Shown here piece after piece: positions 63,565 through 64,000 of a stretch of 64,000 nt of DNA. Source of the DNA: Belnapia rosea (GTDB lineage: Bacteria; Pseudomonadota; Alphaproteobacteria; Acetobacterales; Acetobacteraceae). The notes under the pieces are model-generated. The model did no database searches. It had not been told where the DNA came from and saw only the letters and a program-made list of their open reading frames with translations. Position 1 is the stretch's first letter; each line of letters starts with the position of its first letter. Position numbers and translations under genes: made by a program. The DNA is taken from assembly GCF_900101615.1 (NCBI RefSeq), contig NZ_FMZX01000001.1:310001-374000 (forward strand), read 5' to 3'.

Positions 63565-64000
63565 ATGCCTCCTATCCCGACCCGCTTGCTGCCCGGCCGG
63601 CCCAACCCGCTGGGCGCGAATTGGGATGGGCTGGGCGTGAATTTTGCGGTCTTTTCCGCTCATGCCGAGCGCGTCGAGCTTTGCCTGTTCGACGCCGCAG
63701 GTCGGCGGGAGGTCGCCCGCCTGCCGCTGCCCGAATGCACCGACGAGGTCTGGCATGGGTACCTGCCGGAAGCCCGGCCAGGGCAGCTTTATGGCTACCG
63801 CGTTTACGGCCCCTATGAGCCGCGCCAGGGTCATCGCTTCAACCCGCATAAGCTGTTGCTCGACCCATATACGCGGCAGATCTCGGGCGAGCTTCGCTGG
63901 TCCGACGTGCTGTTCGGCTACCGCGTCGGCGCTGGCCGGGCTGACCTGACCTTCGACCGGCGGGACAGCGCGCCGGCCATGCCGAAATCCGTCGTCGTCG
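63565..64000 (+). CDS. glgX: Glycogen debranching enzyme, 3' part outside window
   Basis: The first 145 residues are visible. MPPIPTRLLPGRPNPLGANWDGLGVNFAVFSAHAERVELCLFD, WHGYLPEARPGQLYGYRVYGPYEPRQGHRFNPHKLLLDPY is the CBM48 front of GlgX/isoamylase-type debranching enzymes; the GH13 barrel lies past the edge. GlgX removes alpha-1,6 branches left by phosphorylase. It is the last visible gene of the operon. The split reading frame at the edge is only the window limit. Confidence 0.93.
   Translation, partial: MPPIPTRLLPGRPNPLGANWDGLGVNFAVFSAHAERVELCLFDAAGRREVARLPLPECTDEVWHGYLPEARPGQLYGYRVYGPYEPRQGHRFNPHKLLLDPYTRQISGELRWSDVLFGYRVGAGRADLTFDRRDSAPAMPKSVVV

Overview
This 64 kb window is high-GC, densely packed bacterial chromosome. 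Most gene junctions within operons are 4-base ATGA/GTGA overlaps. The gene content (amidases, BKACE, polyamine ABC transporter, CoxL-type molybdoenzyme, GlgE-pathway genes, an RkpA-like polyketide synthase) fits an alphaproteobacterium, most likely an Acetobacteraceae/Roseomonas-like member of the Rhodospirillales. That placement is inferred from gene families and composition, not from a marker gene.

Layout. 1-7.8 kb: a peptidoglycan-binding protein (cut by the window edge), an amidase/TauE pair divergent from a BKACE gene around a perfect 14-bp inverted repeat, a DUF4394 gene, an unlisted 48-aa membrane protein, an IalB-like/ECF sigma/RskA anti-sigma operon, and an aldo-keto reductase. 7.7-19.8 kb: a five-gene minus-strand operon (GT4 glycosyltransferase, 2426-aa reducing type I PKS, alpha-oxoamine synthase, formyltransferase-like protein, KpsS-like protein). 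It resembles the rkp-1 region of Sinorhizobium and the wcb capsule genes of Burkholderia, and is the most interesting block here. 20.1 kb: tRNA-Thr(GGT). 20.2-26.1 kb: a regulator-rich accessory stretch with three Crp/Fnr paralogues (one broken by two frameshifts), a single-domain response regulator, a DUF6894 gene and a CPA1 antiporter homologue with unusual motifs.

26.3-33.1 kb: a Cys-rich secreted protein, a 2H phosphoesterase, a lipoprotein, an NTF2-FMO fusion flavoenzyme, and a YjfK/YjfL/YjfJ-like envelope module. 33.4-37.9 kb: an isolated four-gene phage-tail cassette with a 957-aa tailspike. 38-41.8 kb: a complete polyamine-type ABC transporter operon. 41.9-45.3 kb: two tandem class I aminotransferases and a double GNAT protein. 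45.3-49.7 kb: a haloacetate-dehalogenase-type hydrolase, a metallophosphoesterase, and a CMD/HIBADH/MBL-lactonase operon. 49.8-54.6 kb: an orphan CoxL-like subunit, a response regulator, a decapitated receiver-domain remnant, and an AtzE/AtzG pair.

54.7-64 kb: an operon for alpha-glucan and trehalose metabolism: glgE, a treS-maltokinase fusion, glgB and glgX (cut by the window end). TreS makes maltose from trehalose, the maltokinase domain makes maltose-1-phosphate, GlgE polymerises it, GlgB branches the glucan and GlgX trims it.
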